DNA of 8,005 nucleotides from an uncultured delta proteobacterium (GCA_903872255.1 CAIQJW010000263.1:1-8005); one strand, 5' to 3'. Positions 1 to 6,960 are shown, counted from the first letter of the stretch. Translations and numbers: made by a program. The notes: generated by a model from the letters alone, not told the origin.

Positions 1-1240
1 CGCTGATATACGCCATTGATTCATCGATCGCCGCTGCCGTCAGGTTAAGGTCCTCTTCGGTATGCCTGAAGCTGATATATGCGTGGTGATGGGGCGTAAA
101 GAAGAATCCCTTGCGTATAAGCTGGGTATAGAATCCGGTCCTGCGGTCCTTTATGGTATCGGGGTTACCCTTGAATGATATCATCCACATCGGCGCAACA
201 CCCGTCAATTCAGCGTCGGCATCCGGATATTTTTCGATGACACCCCGGATCTTTGCCATAAGCCGCTCGCCTTTTTCCCAGATATTATCGAGCACCTTTT
301 CCCGCTGCATTATCTCGATCGTTTTCAAGGCGGCGATATACCCGTCGCTGTTGGGGAAAAATGTCGACGAGATGAAGAGCTTCGACGCCGCAGCCATCAT
401 GACGTCTTTTTTGCCGGTTACCACGCTGATTGCCCAACCGTTTGCCATGCCTTTCCCGAGAACGGTAAGGTCAGGCGTAACCCCGTACAATTCCTGGGCA
501 CCGCCCATCCTTAAGCGGAAACACGTGCGGACCTCGTCGAAGACAAGCACCGAACCGTATTTGTCGGCAAGTTTTCTCGCTCCCTCAAGGAACCCCGGTT
601 TCGGTTCCTGCATTTTCTGATGAAGCGGGTGCCCGAACGGCGTCATAATAATGGCTGCCGTCTGATCGCCATGCTTTTTCATCAGGTCTTCGAGCATATC
701 GAGGTCGTTATAATGAAATTCATGGACATCCTCATAGAATTTTTCCGGGATGCCGCCTTTCATCTCGACGCACCAGTCGTGCCATCCATGATACCCGCAG
801 CGCATTACCTTGACCCTGCCGGTGTATGCCCGGGCGATACGGATAGCCGCGGTCGTCGCATCGGAGCCTGTCTTCAGGAAGATGCTTAGTTCCGCCGAGG
901 GTATGAGATCGTTGAGTTTCCTTGCCAGTTCATTCTGATAAGGCTGGGTAAGGGTAAAGCAAAATCCCCTGTCCTTTATCTGCCGGAATACGGCGTCATC
1001 GACCTCATCCTCCCTGTATCCGAGGATGATAGGCCCGTAGCCGCACAGGTAATCAATGAACTCATTCCCATCGACATCGGTCAGACGGCACCCTTTGCCT
1101 GATTCCAGAAAGATGGGGTATTCCCCCATGATAAAATCGCCTGGCTTGCGCGCACCCAGAACCCCGCCGGGGACCAGCGTTTGTGCCTCTTCAAAAAGCG
1201 CGATGCTCTTTGTAATGTTCAGTTTCGGGGCCTCTTTCAT
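1..1240 (-). CDS. Class III PLP-dependent aminotransferase, GSAM-like (3' end cut by window)
   Basis: This is a cytoplasmic fold-type I PLP enzyme that moves an amino group between an amine or amino acid and a keto acid or aldehyde. The window shows 413 codons; family members are about 430 residues, so only a short C-terminal tail is missing. The start at 1240 is set by AAGGAGG at 1246-1252. Visible landmarks are the PLP-phosphate loop TGSDAT at residues 124-129, the aromatic YHGWHDW at 150-156, FDEV at 234-237 whose Asp235 should pair with the PLP pyridine nitrogen, and LGKGMANG at 261-268 whose Lys263 is the expected Schiff-base lysine. True glutamate-1-semialdehyde aminomutase usually has GGGxPVGA after that lysine; here it is GMANGWAIS, which points to the broader aminotransferase group rather than haem synthesis. 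It lies 33 nt behind the saccharopine-dehydrogenase-like gene, probably in one transcript. The amine substrate is unknown. Confidence 0.93.
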   Translation of the reverse strand, partial: MKEAPKLNITKSIALFEEAQTLVPGGVLGARKPGDFIMGEYPIFLESGKGCRLTDVDGNEFIDYLCGYGPIILGYREDEVDDAVFRQIKDRGFCFTLTQPYQNELARKLNDLIPSAELSIFLKTGSDATTAAIRIARAYTGRVKVMRCGYHGWHDWCVEMKGGIPEKFYEDVHEFHYNDLDMLEDLMKKHGDQTAAIIMTPFGHPLHQKMQEPKPGFLEGARKLADKYGSVLVFDEVRTCFRLRMGGAQELYGVTPDLTVLGKGMANGWAISVVTGKKDVMMAAASKLFISSTFFPNSDGYIAALKTIEIMQREKVLDNIWEKGERLMAKIRGVIEKYPDADAELTGVAPMWMISFKGNPDTIKDRRTGFYTQLIRKGFFFTPHHHAYISFRHTEEDLNLTAAAIDESMAYIS

Positions 1241-1273
1241 AGTAACCTCCTTAATTGAAATCCCTTGACTTAA

Positions 1274-2416
1274 TCACAGGGTAAACATGGACCGTATCGT
1301 CTCGGTCTGATGTATCTTTGCCCCGCGTTTCAGTAATTCCGACAGGAACTTATCAGGGTCAATGCAGCCTTCGGGCGCAACCACGCCTTTCACGGTCACC
1401 TCTCCTGCTTCCATCATAAGGGCGGCTATAGAGGCCGGAAGCCCGGTTCCAGGGGCCATCCTGCCAACGATGTCCGCAGTGTACGTTACCTGTTTCCCCT
1501 GTCTTTCGCCCTTTACGATGACCTTCAATCCGGAGGCGGCAGGTCCGTTGTCCCTGTCTTTCGGGATCGTGTCCCAGAGCTTCAGGGCAAGGTCGTACGG
1601 CACGACTTTATTCCCTTTGATATCGACTGCCTCACTACTGAGAAGACCCATCTCTTTTTGTTCTTTGATCAGTTTATCGACCCATACCGGTATCAGGGCC
1701 CCCTTGATAACGACGGTTTTGACTCCCGGTATATATTTTGGTATGGTGATCGGCTGGGGATGCCCGACATAACTGATGAGGCACTCTCCCAAGGGTTCAA
1801 GGAAATGCTCTATCTCCTCACCCCCGCCGCCGTCCACTTCAACCATCTTGCCATCAATGTACTGGGGTATCCTGCCAAGCACCATGTGAAGGCTGTGGTC
1901 CCATGCGGCCCCGGCAAGCTCGGCGATCGAAACGACCCAGTAAAGGTAGATCTCATCGACACGGTCGAGCCTGTCCGCGTACCACTTGACGAGGACATTG
2001 TTCGTCCCGGGGTCGGAGCCCATTCCTGTCAAGACCGTTATCCCGGCCTGTTTTGCCGCCGCACCTATATCTGACGCAAAAAGGATCTGCGCCGCTTCGT
2101 AATCGTCGCAGATATCGATATAGTTGACCTTCGCCTCGACAGCAGCCCGCGCAACGGCAACAGCCGTCTTATAAAAAGGCCCTGCGCAGTTGACGACAAC
2201 ATCCGCCGCCTTGATCGCAGAAACCATTCCGGCATGATCGTTCACATCTATCTTTACCAGGGAAACCTTCGGGCTCGCCTTCAGTTTCTCCTGTACCCTT
2301 TCACGATCGATATTGATATCCCCGAGCGTTACCGTCTCTATCCTTTCCTGCTTTATGAGGTCCCGCGCAACCCCCTGCCCCATTCCGCCCGTTCCACCCA
2401 CGACCAATACCTTCAT
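1274..2416 (-). CDS. Saccharopine dehydrogenase-like NAD(P)-dependent oxidoreductase
   Basis: The 380-residue protein belongs to the saccharopine dehydrogenase/carboxynorspermidine dehydrogenase-like family, whose known members make or break a secondary amine between an amino acid and a keto acid or aldehyde using NAD(P)H. An N-terminal Rossmann fold is clear: GGTGGMGQG at 7-15, an acidic Asp33 after the second strand (hinting at NAD rather than NADP), and VVNCAGPF at 74-81. The family-typical GMGSDPGTNN at 131-140 opens the catalytic domain, and the C-terminus has the usual VVAPEGCIDPDKFL followed by a KRG motif (345-366). The start at 2416 is supported by AAGGAGG at 2421-2427. It is the first gene after a 362-nt gap and probably heads a transcript with the downstream aminotransferase, which suggests amino-acid or amine metabolism. 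Many family members are uncharacterised, so the true substrate is open; lysine biosynthesis or breakdown is only one possibility. Confidence 0.9.
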   Translation of the reverse strand: MKVLVVGGTGGMGQGVARDLIKQERIETVTLGDINIDRERVQEKLKASPKVSLVKIDVNDHAGMVSAIKAADVVVNCAGPFYKTAVAVARAAVEAKVNYIDICDDYEAAQILFASDIGAAAKQAGITVLTGMGSDPGTNNVLVKWYADRLDRVDEIYLYWVVSIAELAGAAWDHSLHMVLGRIPQYIDGKMVEVDGGGGEEIEHFLEPLGECLISYVGHPQPITIPKYIPGVKTVVIKGALIPVWVDKLIKEQKEMGLLSSEAVDIKGNKVVPYDLALKLWDTIPKDRDNGPAASGLKVIVKGERQGKQVTYTADIVGRMAPGTGLPASIAALMMEAGEVTVKGVVAPEGCIDPDKFLSELLKRGAKIHQTETIRSMFTL

Positions 2417-2510
2417 TCTTCCTCCTTAAATGGCTTAATCACAGTAATTACTTTCCCAATCTTGAAAATACACCACCACCAAACGCCCCTTCTCCTCTAT
2501 CGTCATCCCG

Positions 2511-2522
2511 GCCTCCGGAGGC
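2511..2522. repeat. 12-bp palindrome in a possible degenerate repeat copy
   Basis: GCCTCCGGAGGC is its own reverse complement. It follows CGTCATCCCG (2501-2510), which resembles the CGTCATTCC edge of the larger inverted repeat at 2582-2713, and CGTAATTCC occurs at 2528-2536. This may be a decayed copy of the same kind of interspersed repeat, but the match is partial. Confidence 0.4.
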
Positions 2523-2552
2523 TGTGTCGTAATTCCTTTCCCACCATCCAAA

Positions 2553-2571
2553 GCGGGTATACTATACCTGC
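2553..2571. promoter_or_regulatory. 19-bp imperfect palindrome, possible operator
   Basis: The sequence GCgGGTATACTATACCtGC has nine-base arms around a central C, with only one mismatched pair (2555/2569). Read on the minus strand it contains TATAGT, one base from a -10 consensus, about 140 nt before the saccharopine-dehydrogenase-like start. No good -35 box lies 16-18 nt upstream, so the promoter reading is weak. The symmetry is that of a dimeric repressor site, but no regulator gene is visible in the window. Confidence 0.35.
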
Positions 2572-2581
2572 CGGCATAAAA

Positions 2582-2713
2582 CCCTCGCCGTCATTCCGGA
2601 CTTGATCCGGAATCCAAGGTTTTTCTTTTAGGCTTTTGCAAACGTCCGTGCGTAGGACATGACCATAAAAATAAAACCTTGGATTCCCGCTTTCGCGGGA
2701 ATGACGGGCAGGG
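2582..2713. repeat. Nested-hairpin inverted repeat (dRS3/MITE-like), possible terminator
   Basis: Two arms are complementary. CCGTCATTCC (2588-2597) pairs with 2698-2707, and GGAATCCAAGGTTTT (2609-2623) pairs with 2673-2687; CCCT (2582-2585) also matches AGGG (2710-2713). Each arm holds its own hairpin with an 8-bp stem: ATTCCGGA-CTTGA-TCCGGAAT (2593-2613) and ATTCCCGC-TTTC-GCGGGAAT (2683-2702). The ATTCCC-N8-GGGAAT core resembles the dRS3-type interspersed repeats known in Neisseria and similar repeats of many proteobacteria. No target-site duplication is obvious. It sits 66 nt past the stop of the VOC gene and, read on the minus strand, is followed by TTTTAT (2576-2581), so it could terminate the upstream operon; this is weak because the loop is 49 nt. 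Confidence 0.75.
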
Positions 2714-2778
2714 GGGTGAGCCCAGATAGGCCGGTACGAAGAGTGTAAGAATCATTCCGTAATGTTGATCGAAACGTT

Positions 2779-3198
2779 TCATTTGTTTATATCAAACTCC
2801 CCTTCGAGAAGTTCCGTCAACACCCCGTTGAGCTTGTTGGGATGGTGGACGAAGGCGTAACGGGTCCCGAACAATTCCCGCGGTTTTTTATCGATGAGAT
2901 CGACATTTTTCGCCTCGAGTTCCTTCATTGCCCTGTCAAGGTGATCGACCTTGTACGAAATGAGGAAAACACCTTCCCCCCGTTTTTCAATGAATTTCGC
3001 TACCTCTCCTTCAGGGGCGGTCGATTCCATGAATTCGACAGCCACCTCGCCGATATAGTAGCGCGATACCCTTATCATCTCCGACTCGGCAGTGTATTCG
3101 CATGAGGGGACAAGCCCGAAGTCTTCGCGGTATACCCGCTTCGTTTCTTCAAGGTCCTTGACTGCAAAGCATATATGATCAATCTTTTCGATCTTCAT
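2779..3198 (-). CDS. VOC-fold protein, methylmalonyl-CoA epimerase/glyoxalase-like
   Basis: This 139-residue protein has the length and pattern of a single-chain vicinal oxygen chelate protein with two beta-alpha-beta-beta-beta modules. IDHICFAVKDLEE at 6-18 opens the first, and the second begins near GEGVFLISYKVDHLD at 74-88. The closest familiar pattern is methylmalonyl-CoA epimerase. Expected metal ligands His8, Glu55 (VEFME) and Glu129 (LTELLE) are present. The His pair usual in the second module (GEGIHHIA-like) is replaced by Phe78-Leu79, so one ligand seems lost and epimerase activity is uncertain. The start at 3198 is preceded by an atypical G-rich site, AGGGGGAT, at 3201-3208. It follows the Mo subunit stop by 18 nt and is probably the last gene of that operon. 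Alternatives are a dioxygenase-like, lyase-like or non-catalytic binding role. Confidence 0.85.
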   Translation of the reverse strand: MKIEKIDHICFAVKDLEETKRVYREDFGLVPSCEYTAESEMIRVSRYYIGEVAVEFMESTAPEGEVAKFIEKRGEGVFLISYKVDHLDRAMKELEAKNVDLIDKKPRELFGTRYAFVHHPNKLNGVLTELLEGEFDINK

Positions 3199-3216
3199 GC
3201 ATCCCCCTATCTTTAT

Positions 3217-5502
3217 TTAAGCCTTCTGTCCTTCTTTTTCCTTCAGGGCCCTTAAGATCTTTTCCGGCGTGATGGGCAGGTCTTTTATCCTTACCCCCAC
3301 TGCGTCATAAATCGCATTGGCAATAGCAGGGGCGGTCGGAACAAGGCCCGGCTCGCCGATGCCCTTTGCACCGAAGGGTCCTGCCTGCTCGTCTGACTCG
3401 ACTATGACCGCCTGGACGGGCGGGACGTCCCGAACCGTCGGCATCTTGTAGTCGAGGAAATTGCCATTCTTGAGATATCCCTTATCGTAGATCATCCTTT
3501 CGCCAAGGGCGTAGCCGATGCCCTGCAGGCCGCCGCCATAGATCTGCCCTTCGAGGAGCATCGGGTTGATCGCCTTGCCGACATCGTGTGCGGCGATGTA
3601 ATTGAGGATCTTTACCTGGCCTGTTTCCCTGTCGACCTCCACCTCGACGCCGTGGGCGCCGTAGGCATATGATACGGACAGGTTGCCGCGGAACGTCTGG
3701 TCGAAATTTTCATTCGGCGGGTCATAGAAATGCTCCGCTACAAGCATCCTGCCGCCCAAGCTATAGTGGGCCTTGCGAAGGACCTTTCCCAGAGGGATGC
3801 TCTTCTCTTTGTCATTTTTGGAGAAGATAATGCCGTCTTGCATGTCGAGCGCATCGACCGGTTCGCCGAGATTTTTCGCGGCGATCTCCATGATCTGCGC
3901 CTTTATCTTCTGCGCAGCGCCAAGTGCCGAATTCCCTGCCACGAATGTCGTCCTGCTGGCATGGGCCCCGACATCCCACGGGCACACATCGGTATCATTG
4001 TTTATCACATTGATATCGTCCATGGGGATCCCAAGCACCTCGGCAACGATCTGGGCGATAATCGTGTCCGATCCCTGCCCGATCTCGGAAGCCCCGGTTA
4101 TGACATCGACCTTGCCGTTGTCATCGACCTTGATGATCGTCCCGCAGCCGTCGGACTTGTACACGCGAGCTGCACCCCCGACATGGATGAGCGATGCCAT
4201 CCCGACGCCTTTTCCATTACCCCTTTTGCACTTGTTCTTCCAGTCGAGCCTTTTTACGACCTCCTCTATGCAGTCTTTCATCCCGCACGAGGTGATGCGG
4301 AAATTCTGCGGGGTCACCTCTCCGGATTCATTTGCGTTGATCCGCCGGATCTCTACCGGGTCGATCCCGGCTTTTTCCGCGAGCTGATCGAGGCATGACT
4401 CGATGGCAAACGTTGCCTGCGGGTTTCCATACCCCCTGAACGCCTGGCTGTACGTGTTGTTCGTATACACACATTTTGCGGTGTATTTAATATTGGGAAC
4501 CTTGTACAGGGATGATATCGGAACCATCATGACGGACGGTGTTGTTGCGCCCCATGACGTGTACGCGCCATTATCGAGGACCATTGCCATCTCGCGGAAC
4601 GTGAGTTTCCCGTCCTTGTCGCACCCTTGCGATATCTTCGTTATCGTCGGCTGCCGGGGCGATGTAGCCAGGAATTCCTCTTCGCGTGAGAAAACGATCT
4701 TAACCGGTCGTCTGGTCTTGAGCGCAAGAAGGATCGCGATGTATTCGTAAGCATACGTGTCGAGTTTGCTTCCGAACCCGCCCCCGATGACGGTCTGAAT
4801 GATCCTGACCCGCTTGTTCTTGAGTCCGAAGGCCTTTAATGCTTCAAGGAAATCGCCCTGCGCGAGAGACGGGATCTGCGTGTTGCTGTACATTGTCAGT
4901 GTATTCCCGACATCGAACGATGCAACGCAGCCGCTCGTGCCGAGACAGCAATGAGTGACCCACTGCGTTGAAAATGTATCCTCGGCAATGAATGCGGATT
5001 CCTTTTTTGCCGCCTCGACATCGCCATGGACAAATTTCCAGGGCATCTTGAGGACATTCGACGGGAATTCCTCATGGACGAGCGCAGCGCCTTCCTTCAT
5101 CGCTTCGATGGGATCGAATATCCCCGGTAACTCCTCGTATTCGACATCGATAAGGTCGATGGCCTCTTCGGCTATCTCCTGGCTTACCGCCGCCACGGCA
5201 GCAATTTCGTCACGCGTTGACAATACCTTGCCCGACTTGAGGGGCGGGTTGTCTTTCAGGAAACCGAACTTAAAATTGTTCGGAACATCGCCTCCGGTGA
5301 TAACTGCTTTTACGCCCGGCAGGGCCGATGCCTTTGAGATATCAAGCTTGAGTATCTTTGCGTGCGGATATTTGCTGTAGAGGATCTTGCCATAGAGCAT
5401 GCCGGGAACCTTCAGGTCCTGGATATAAATCGCCTCGCCCGTCGCCTTCAGGGGTGCGTCCTTTTTGGGTATCCTTTTTCCGACAAATTTAAGGCCGTCC
5501 AT
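3217..5502 (-). CDS. Molybdenum hydroxylase, Mo-cofactor (large) subunit, xanthine dehydrogenase/CoxL family
   Basis: The 761-residue subunit should bind molybdopterin (probably the cytosine dinucleotide form) and hold the active site of a cytoplasmic three-subunit hydroxylase or dehydrogenase. The short N-terminal domain starts VGKRIPKKDAPLKATGEA (7-23). Cofactor motifs follow: GGGFGSK at 240-246, AFRGYGNPQ at 354-362, ASEIGQGSDT at 471-480, AHASRTTFVAGN at 513-524, and GIGEPGLVPTAP at 714-725 with the expected catalytic base Glu717. The CODH active-site loop AYRCSFR is absent, so it is not CO dehydrogenase. Residue 247 after GGGFGSK is Leu, where xanthine dehydrogenase has a purine-binding Glu. 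The start at 5502 is chosen because the family N-terminus begins there and GGAGG lies at 5508-5512; the longer open frame to 5673 reads back through the preceding gene. Only 2 nt separate it from the [2Fe-2S] gene. The substrate is unknown. Confidence 0.95.
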   Translation of the reverse strand: MDGLKFVGKRIPKKDAPLKATGEAIYIQDLKVPGMLYGKILYSKYPHAKILKLDISKASALPGVKAVITGGDVPNNFKFGFLKDNPPLKSGKVLSTRDEIAAVAAVSQEIAEEAIDLIDVEYEELPGIFDPIEAMKEGAALVHEEFPSNVLKMPWKFVHGDVEAAKKESAFIAEDTFSTQWVTHCCLGTSGCVASFDVGNTLTMYSNTQIPSLAQGDFLEALKAFGLKNKRVRIIQTVIGGGFGSKLDTYAYEYIAILLALKTRRPVKIVFSREEEFLATSPRQPTITKISQGCDKDGKLTFREMAMVLDNGAYTSWGATTPSVMMVPISSLYKVPNIKYTAKCVYTNNTYSQAFRGYGNPQATFAIESCLDQLAEKAGIDPVEIRRINANESGEVTPQNFRITSCGMKDCIEEVVKRLDWKNKCKRGNGKGVGMASLIHVGGAARVYKSDGCGTIIKVDDNGKVDVITGASEIGQGSDTIIAQIVAEVLGIPMDDINVINNDTDVCPWDVGAHASRTTFVAGNSALGAAQKIKAQIMEIAAKNLGEPVDALDMQDGIIFSKNDKEKSIPLGKVLRKAHYSLGGRMLVAEHFYDPPNENFDQTFRGNLSVSYAYGAHGVEVEVDRETGQVKILNYIAAHDVGKAINPMLLEGQIYGGGLQGIGYALGERMIYDKGYLKNGNFLDYKMPTVRDVPPVQAVIVESDEQAGPFGAKGIGEPGLVPTAPAIANAIYDAVGVRIKDLPITPEKILRALKEKEGQKA

Positions 5503-5504
5503 GG

Positions 5505-5972
5505 TTACCTCCCCCCGGCAACGGATTTTATGGCATCGATGATCTTTACATAACCGGTGCACCTGCAGAGGTTTCCCTCGATGCTTTCCTTGATCTCGTC
5601 TTCCGTAGGTTTGGGCTTGGCGTCGAGAAGGGCCTTTGCCGACATTATCATGCCGGGGATGCAGAAACCGCACTGTACTGCGCCTTCATCCACGAATGCC
5701 TTCTGGATCGGGTCAAGCTCCCCGCTTTTCGTCATGAGGCCTTCGATGGTGATGATATTCCTCCCTTCTACCTCCATGATGGGATACAGGCACGAATTGA
5801 CCGCCTGGCCGTCGATTACGACCGTGCATGCACCGCATTCGCCGTAACCGCATCCTTCCTTGGTGCCGGTCATTTCAAGGACTTCCCTGAGAACATAAAG
5901 AAGGGTCCATTGAGTATCGGCTTCGACGGTTACTTTCTCATTGTTTAAAGTAAAGTTAATCTCTTTTTTCAT
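5505..5972 (-). CDS. Molybdenum hydroxylase [2Fe-2S] subunit (CoxS/XdhC-like)
   Basis: The 155-residue protein carries two [2Fe-2S] clusters that pass electrons between the Mo site and FAD. The N-terminal plant-ferredoxin-like domain supplies Cys41, Cys46, Cys49 and Cys61 (CX4CX2CX11C, within GCGYGECGACT). The C-terminal helical domain supplies Cys101, Cys104, Cys136 and Cys138 (CGFC and CRC, CX2CX31CXC). Gln100 before CGFC is the residue that normally contacts the molybdopterin dinucleotide. All eight ligands and the usual length (150-165) are present, so it looks fully functional. The start at 5972 has AAGGAGG at 5978-5984, which overlaps the stop codon of the FAD gene, so the two are tightly coupled. 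FAD, Fe-S, Mo is the coxMSL order, not the Mo, FAD, Fe-S order of hcrABC. Confidence 0.97.
   Translation of the reverse strand: MKKEINFTLNNEKVTVEADTQWTLLYVLREVLEMTGTKEGCGYGECGACTVVIDGQAVNSCLYPIMEVEGRNIITIEGLMTKSGELDPIQKAFVDEGAVQCGFCIPGMIMSAKALLDAKPKPTEDEIKESIEGNLCRCTGYVKIIDAIKSVAGGR
5507..5516 (-). promoter_or_regulatory. Ribosome binding site inside the end of the [2Fe-2S] gene
   Basis: The minus strand reads GGGGGGAGGT, with GGAGG ending 5 nt before the ATG at 5502. These bases also encode the final Gly-Gly-Arg and the first base of the stop of the [2Fe-2S] subunit. This fixes the Mo subunit start and implies translational coupling of the two subunits. Confidence 0.8.
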
Positions 5973-5982
5973 GGTCGCCTCC

Positions 5983-6960
5983 TTACCAGAGTCTTTCCGG
6001 CCAGATCATATCGTCGGGTCTGATGACACGGTCAACGGCCCTCAATATTGCGCGCCTCGTCAGGACCTTTACCATGTCCCGCCGGTACCACGCCTCGCCG
6101 CGTATGCTGTCGCGCGGCTGGCACTCGGAAGCGGCTATCTCACCTATCTCCTCAAAGAGAGCTTCCGAAATTACCTTGCCCTTGAGCGCTTCCTCGGCCT
6201 TCTTTGCGCGCATGGGACGCGGGGCAACAACCCCCATTGCTATCCGGATGTCCTCGCAGACAAGTTTTTCGTCTTCAAATCTCCTGAGAATATTTGAGAT
6301 GTTATCGATGGTGCAGAGGGCATCCTTGCAGCCGATCTCATCGCCGTCTATCCTGATGGTTATGCGGGCGGCAACGCCCAGCATCGGAAGGTCCATCGCC
6401 TGGCGCCTCGTATGCTTTATATAGGCCGACCCCGTTCTGCCGTTGAAAGCAGGCATGGCGAAGCCTTTTAAGATCTCTCCGGGTTTAAGAGCCACCTTAT
6501 TGGGCCCCAGGAAAAAATCGTCTATCGGGACCTTGCGATCGCCGTCTTTTCCCGCAATGACAGCCTGTGCATCGAGGACAAGGAGCGGGCACGCCGTATC
6601 CGCGGACGGTGCGGCATTACATATATTTCCGCCCATCGTCGCAACGTTGCGGATCTGCAGGGACCCTACCTTGTTTGTCGCATCGGTCAATGCGGTATAT
6701 TTTTTCTGAATGAACTCATTTTTTGCTATGGCATTATGCGTTACCGCGCTTCCGATAGCGAGACCGGACGCCGTGTTGAGATAGGCGAGATCTCCAATAT
6801 TGCGCAGTGAAATAAGACACCCGGGAAAGATCTTCTTCTGCCGGATGAGCACCATGACATCCGTTCCGCCGGCGATATAAACCCCCCTCCCGCCGGAGCC
6901 CTCCATCAAGGCGATAGCTTCACTAATGCTTGCGGGCCTTAAATACTCGAAGCTCCCCAT
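5983..6960 (-). CDS. Molybdenum hydroxylase FAD-binding (medium) subunit, CoxM-like
   Basis: The 325-residue subunit binds FAD and hands electrons from the Fe-S subunit to an external acceptor. It begins with the family signature FEYLRPASISEAIALM (4-19). The two FAD-pyrophosphate motifs are AGGTDV at 30-35 and TMGGNICNAAPSADT at 108-122. The C-terminal CO-dehydrogenase flavoprotein domain includes RIAMGVVAPRPMRA near 239-252. The roughly 40-residue [4Fe-4S] insertion of 4-hydroxybenzoyl-CoA reductase is absent. About 24 extra residues appear between residues 206 and 235, with Cys211, Cys216 and Cys235, where most relatives have a short loop. The start at 6960 has AAGGAGG at 6965-6971. It is the first of the three hydroxylase genes, 38 nt after the CoA ligase stop. 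Confidence 0.95.
   Translation of the reverse strand: MGSFEYLRPASISEAIALMEGSGGRGVYIAGGTDVMVLIRQKKIFPGCLISLRNIGDLAYLNTASGLAIGSAVTHNAIAKNEFIQKKYTALTDATNKVGSLQIRNVATMGGNICNAAPSADTACPLLVLDAQAVIAGKDGDRKVPIDDFFLGPNKVALKPGEILKGFAMPAFNGRTGSAYIKHTRRQAMDLPMLGVAARITIRIDGDEIGCKDALCTIDNISNILRRFEDEKLVCEDIRIAMGVVAPRPMRAKKAEEALKGKVISEALFEEIGEIAASECQPRDSIRGEAWYRRDMVKVLTRRAILRAVDRVIRPDDMIWPERLW

Larger units (their letters stand above)
2428..2778. other. Gene-free intergenic stretch between two transcription units
   Basis: No convincing gene is present on either strand. The stretch contains a nested-hairpin inverted repeat (2582-2713), a 12-bp perfect palindrome GCCTCCGGAGGC (2511-2522) beside another CGTCATCCC-type patch, and a 19-bp imperfect palindrome (2553-2571). 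It probably carries the end of the upstream operon and the promoter of the downstream pair. I could not find a convincing -35/-10 pair or a sigma-54 site. The short reading frames here run through repeat sequence. Confidence 0.8.

Noticed and set aside
153..1268. Plus-strand frames over the aminotransferase gene
   Set aside because: They are antisense shadows; the minus strand encodes an intact aminotransferase with all active-site motifs across the same bases.
2591..2782. 63-codon minus-strand frame whose ATG overlaps the VOC stop (ATGA)
   Set aside because: The overlap mimics translational coupling, but the frame runs through the inverted repeat and contains the SFPRKRES string, a well-known artefact of translating this repeat type. 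There is no other coding sign.
3730..4398. Long plus-strand open frames (about 222 and 204 codons) inside the Mo subunit gene
   Set aside because: They lie antisense to a strongly conserved gene with intact motifs, match no family I recognise and overlap each other.
5503..5673. 57-residue N-terminal extension of the Mo subunit
   Set aside because: The extra residues are Arg/His/Lys-rich out-of-frame translation of the [2Fe-2S] gene's conserved C-terminal domain. The family N-terminus and a good ribosome binding site fit the ATG at 5502.
3217..6960. Assignment as 4-hydroxybenzoyl-CoA reductase (hcrABC)
   Set aside because: The FAD subunit lacks the [4Fe-4S] insertion loop and the gene order is different, so the name would overstate the evidence.
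3217..6960. Assignment as carbon monoxide dehydrogenase (coxMSL)
   Set aside because: The gene order matches, but the AYRCSFR active-site loop of CoxL is absent; the corresponding region reads AFRGYGNPQ.
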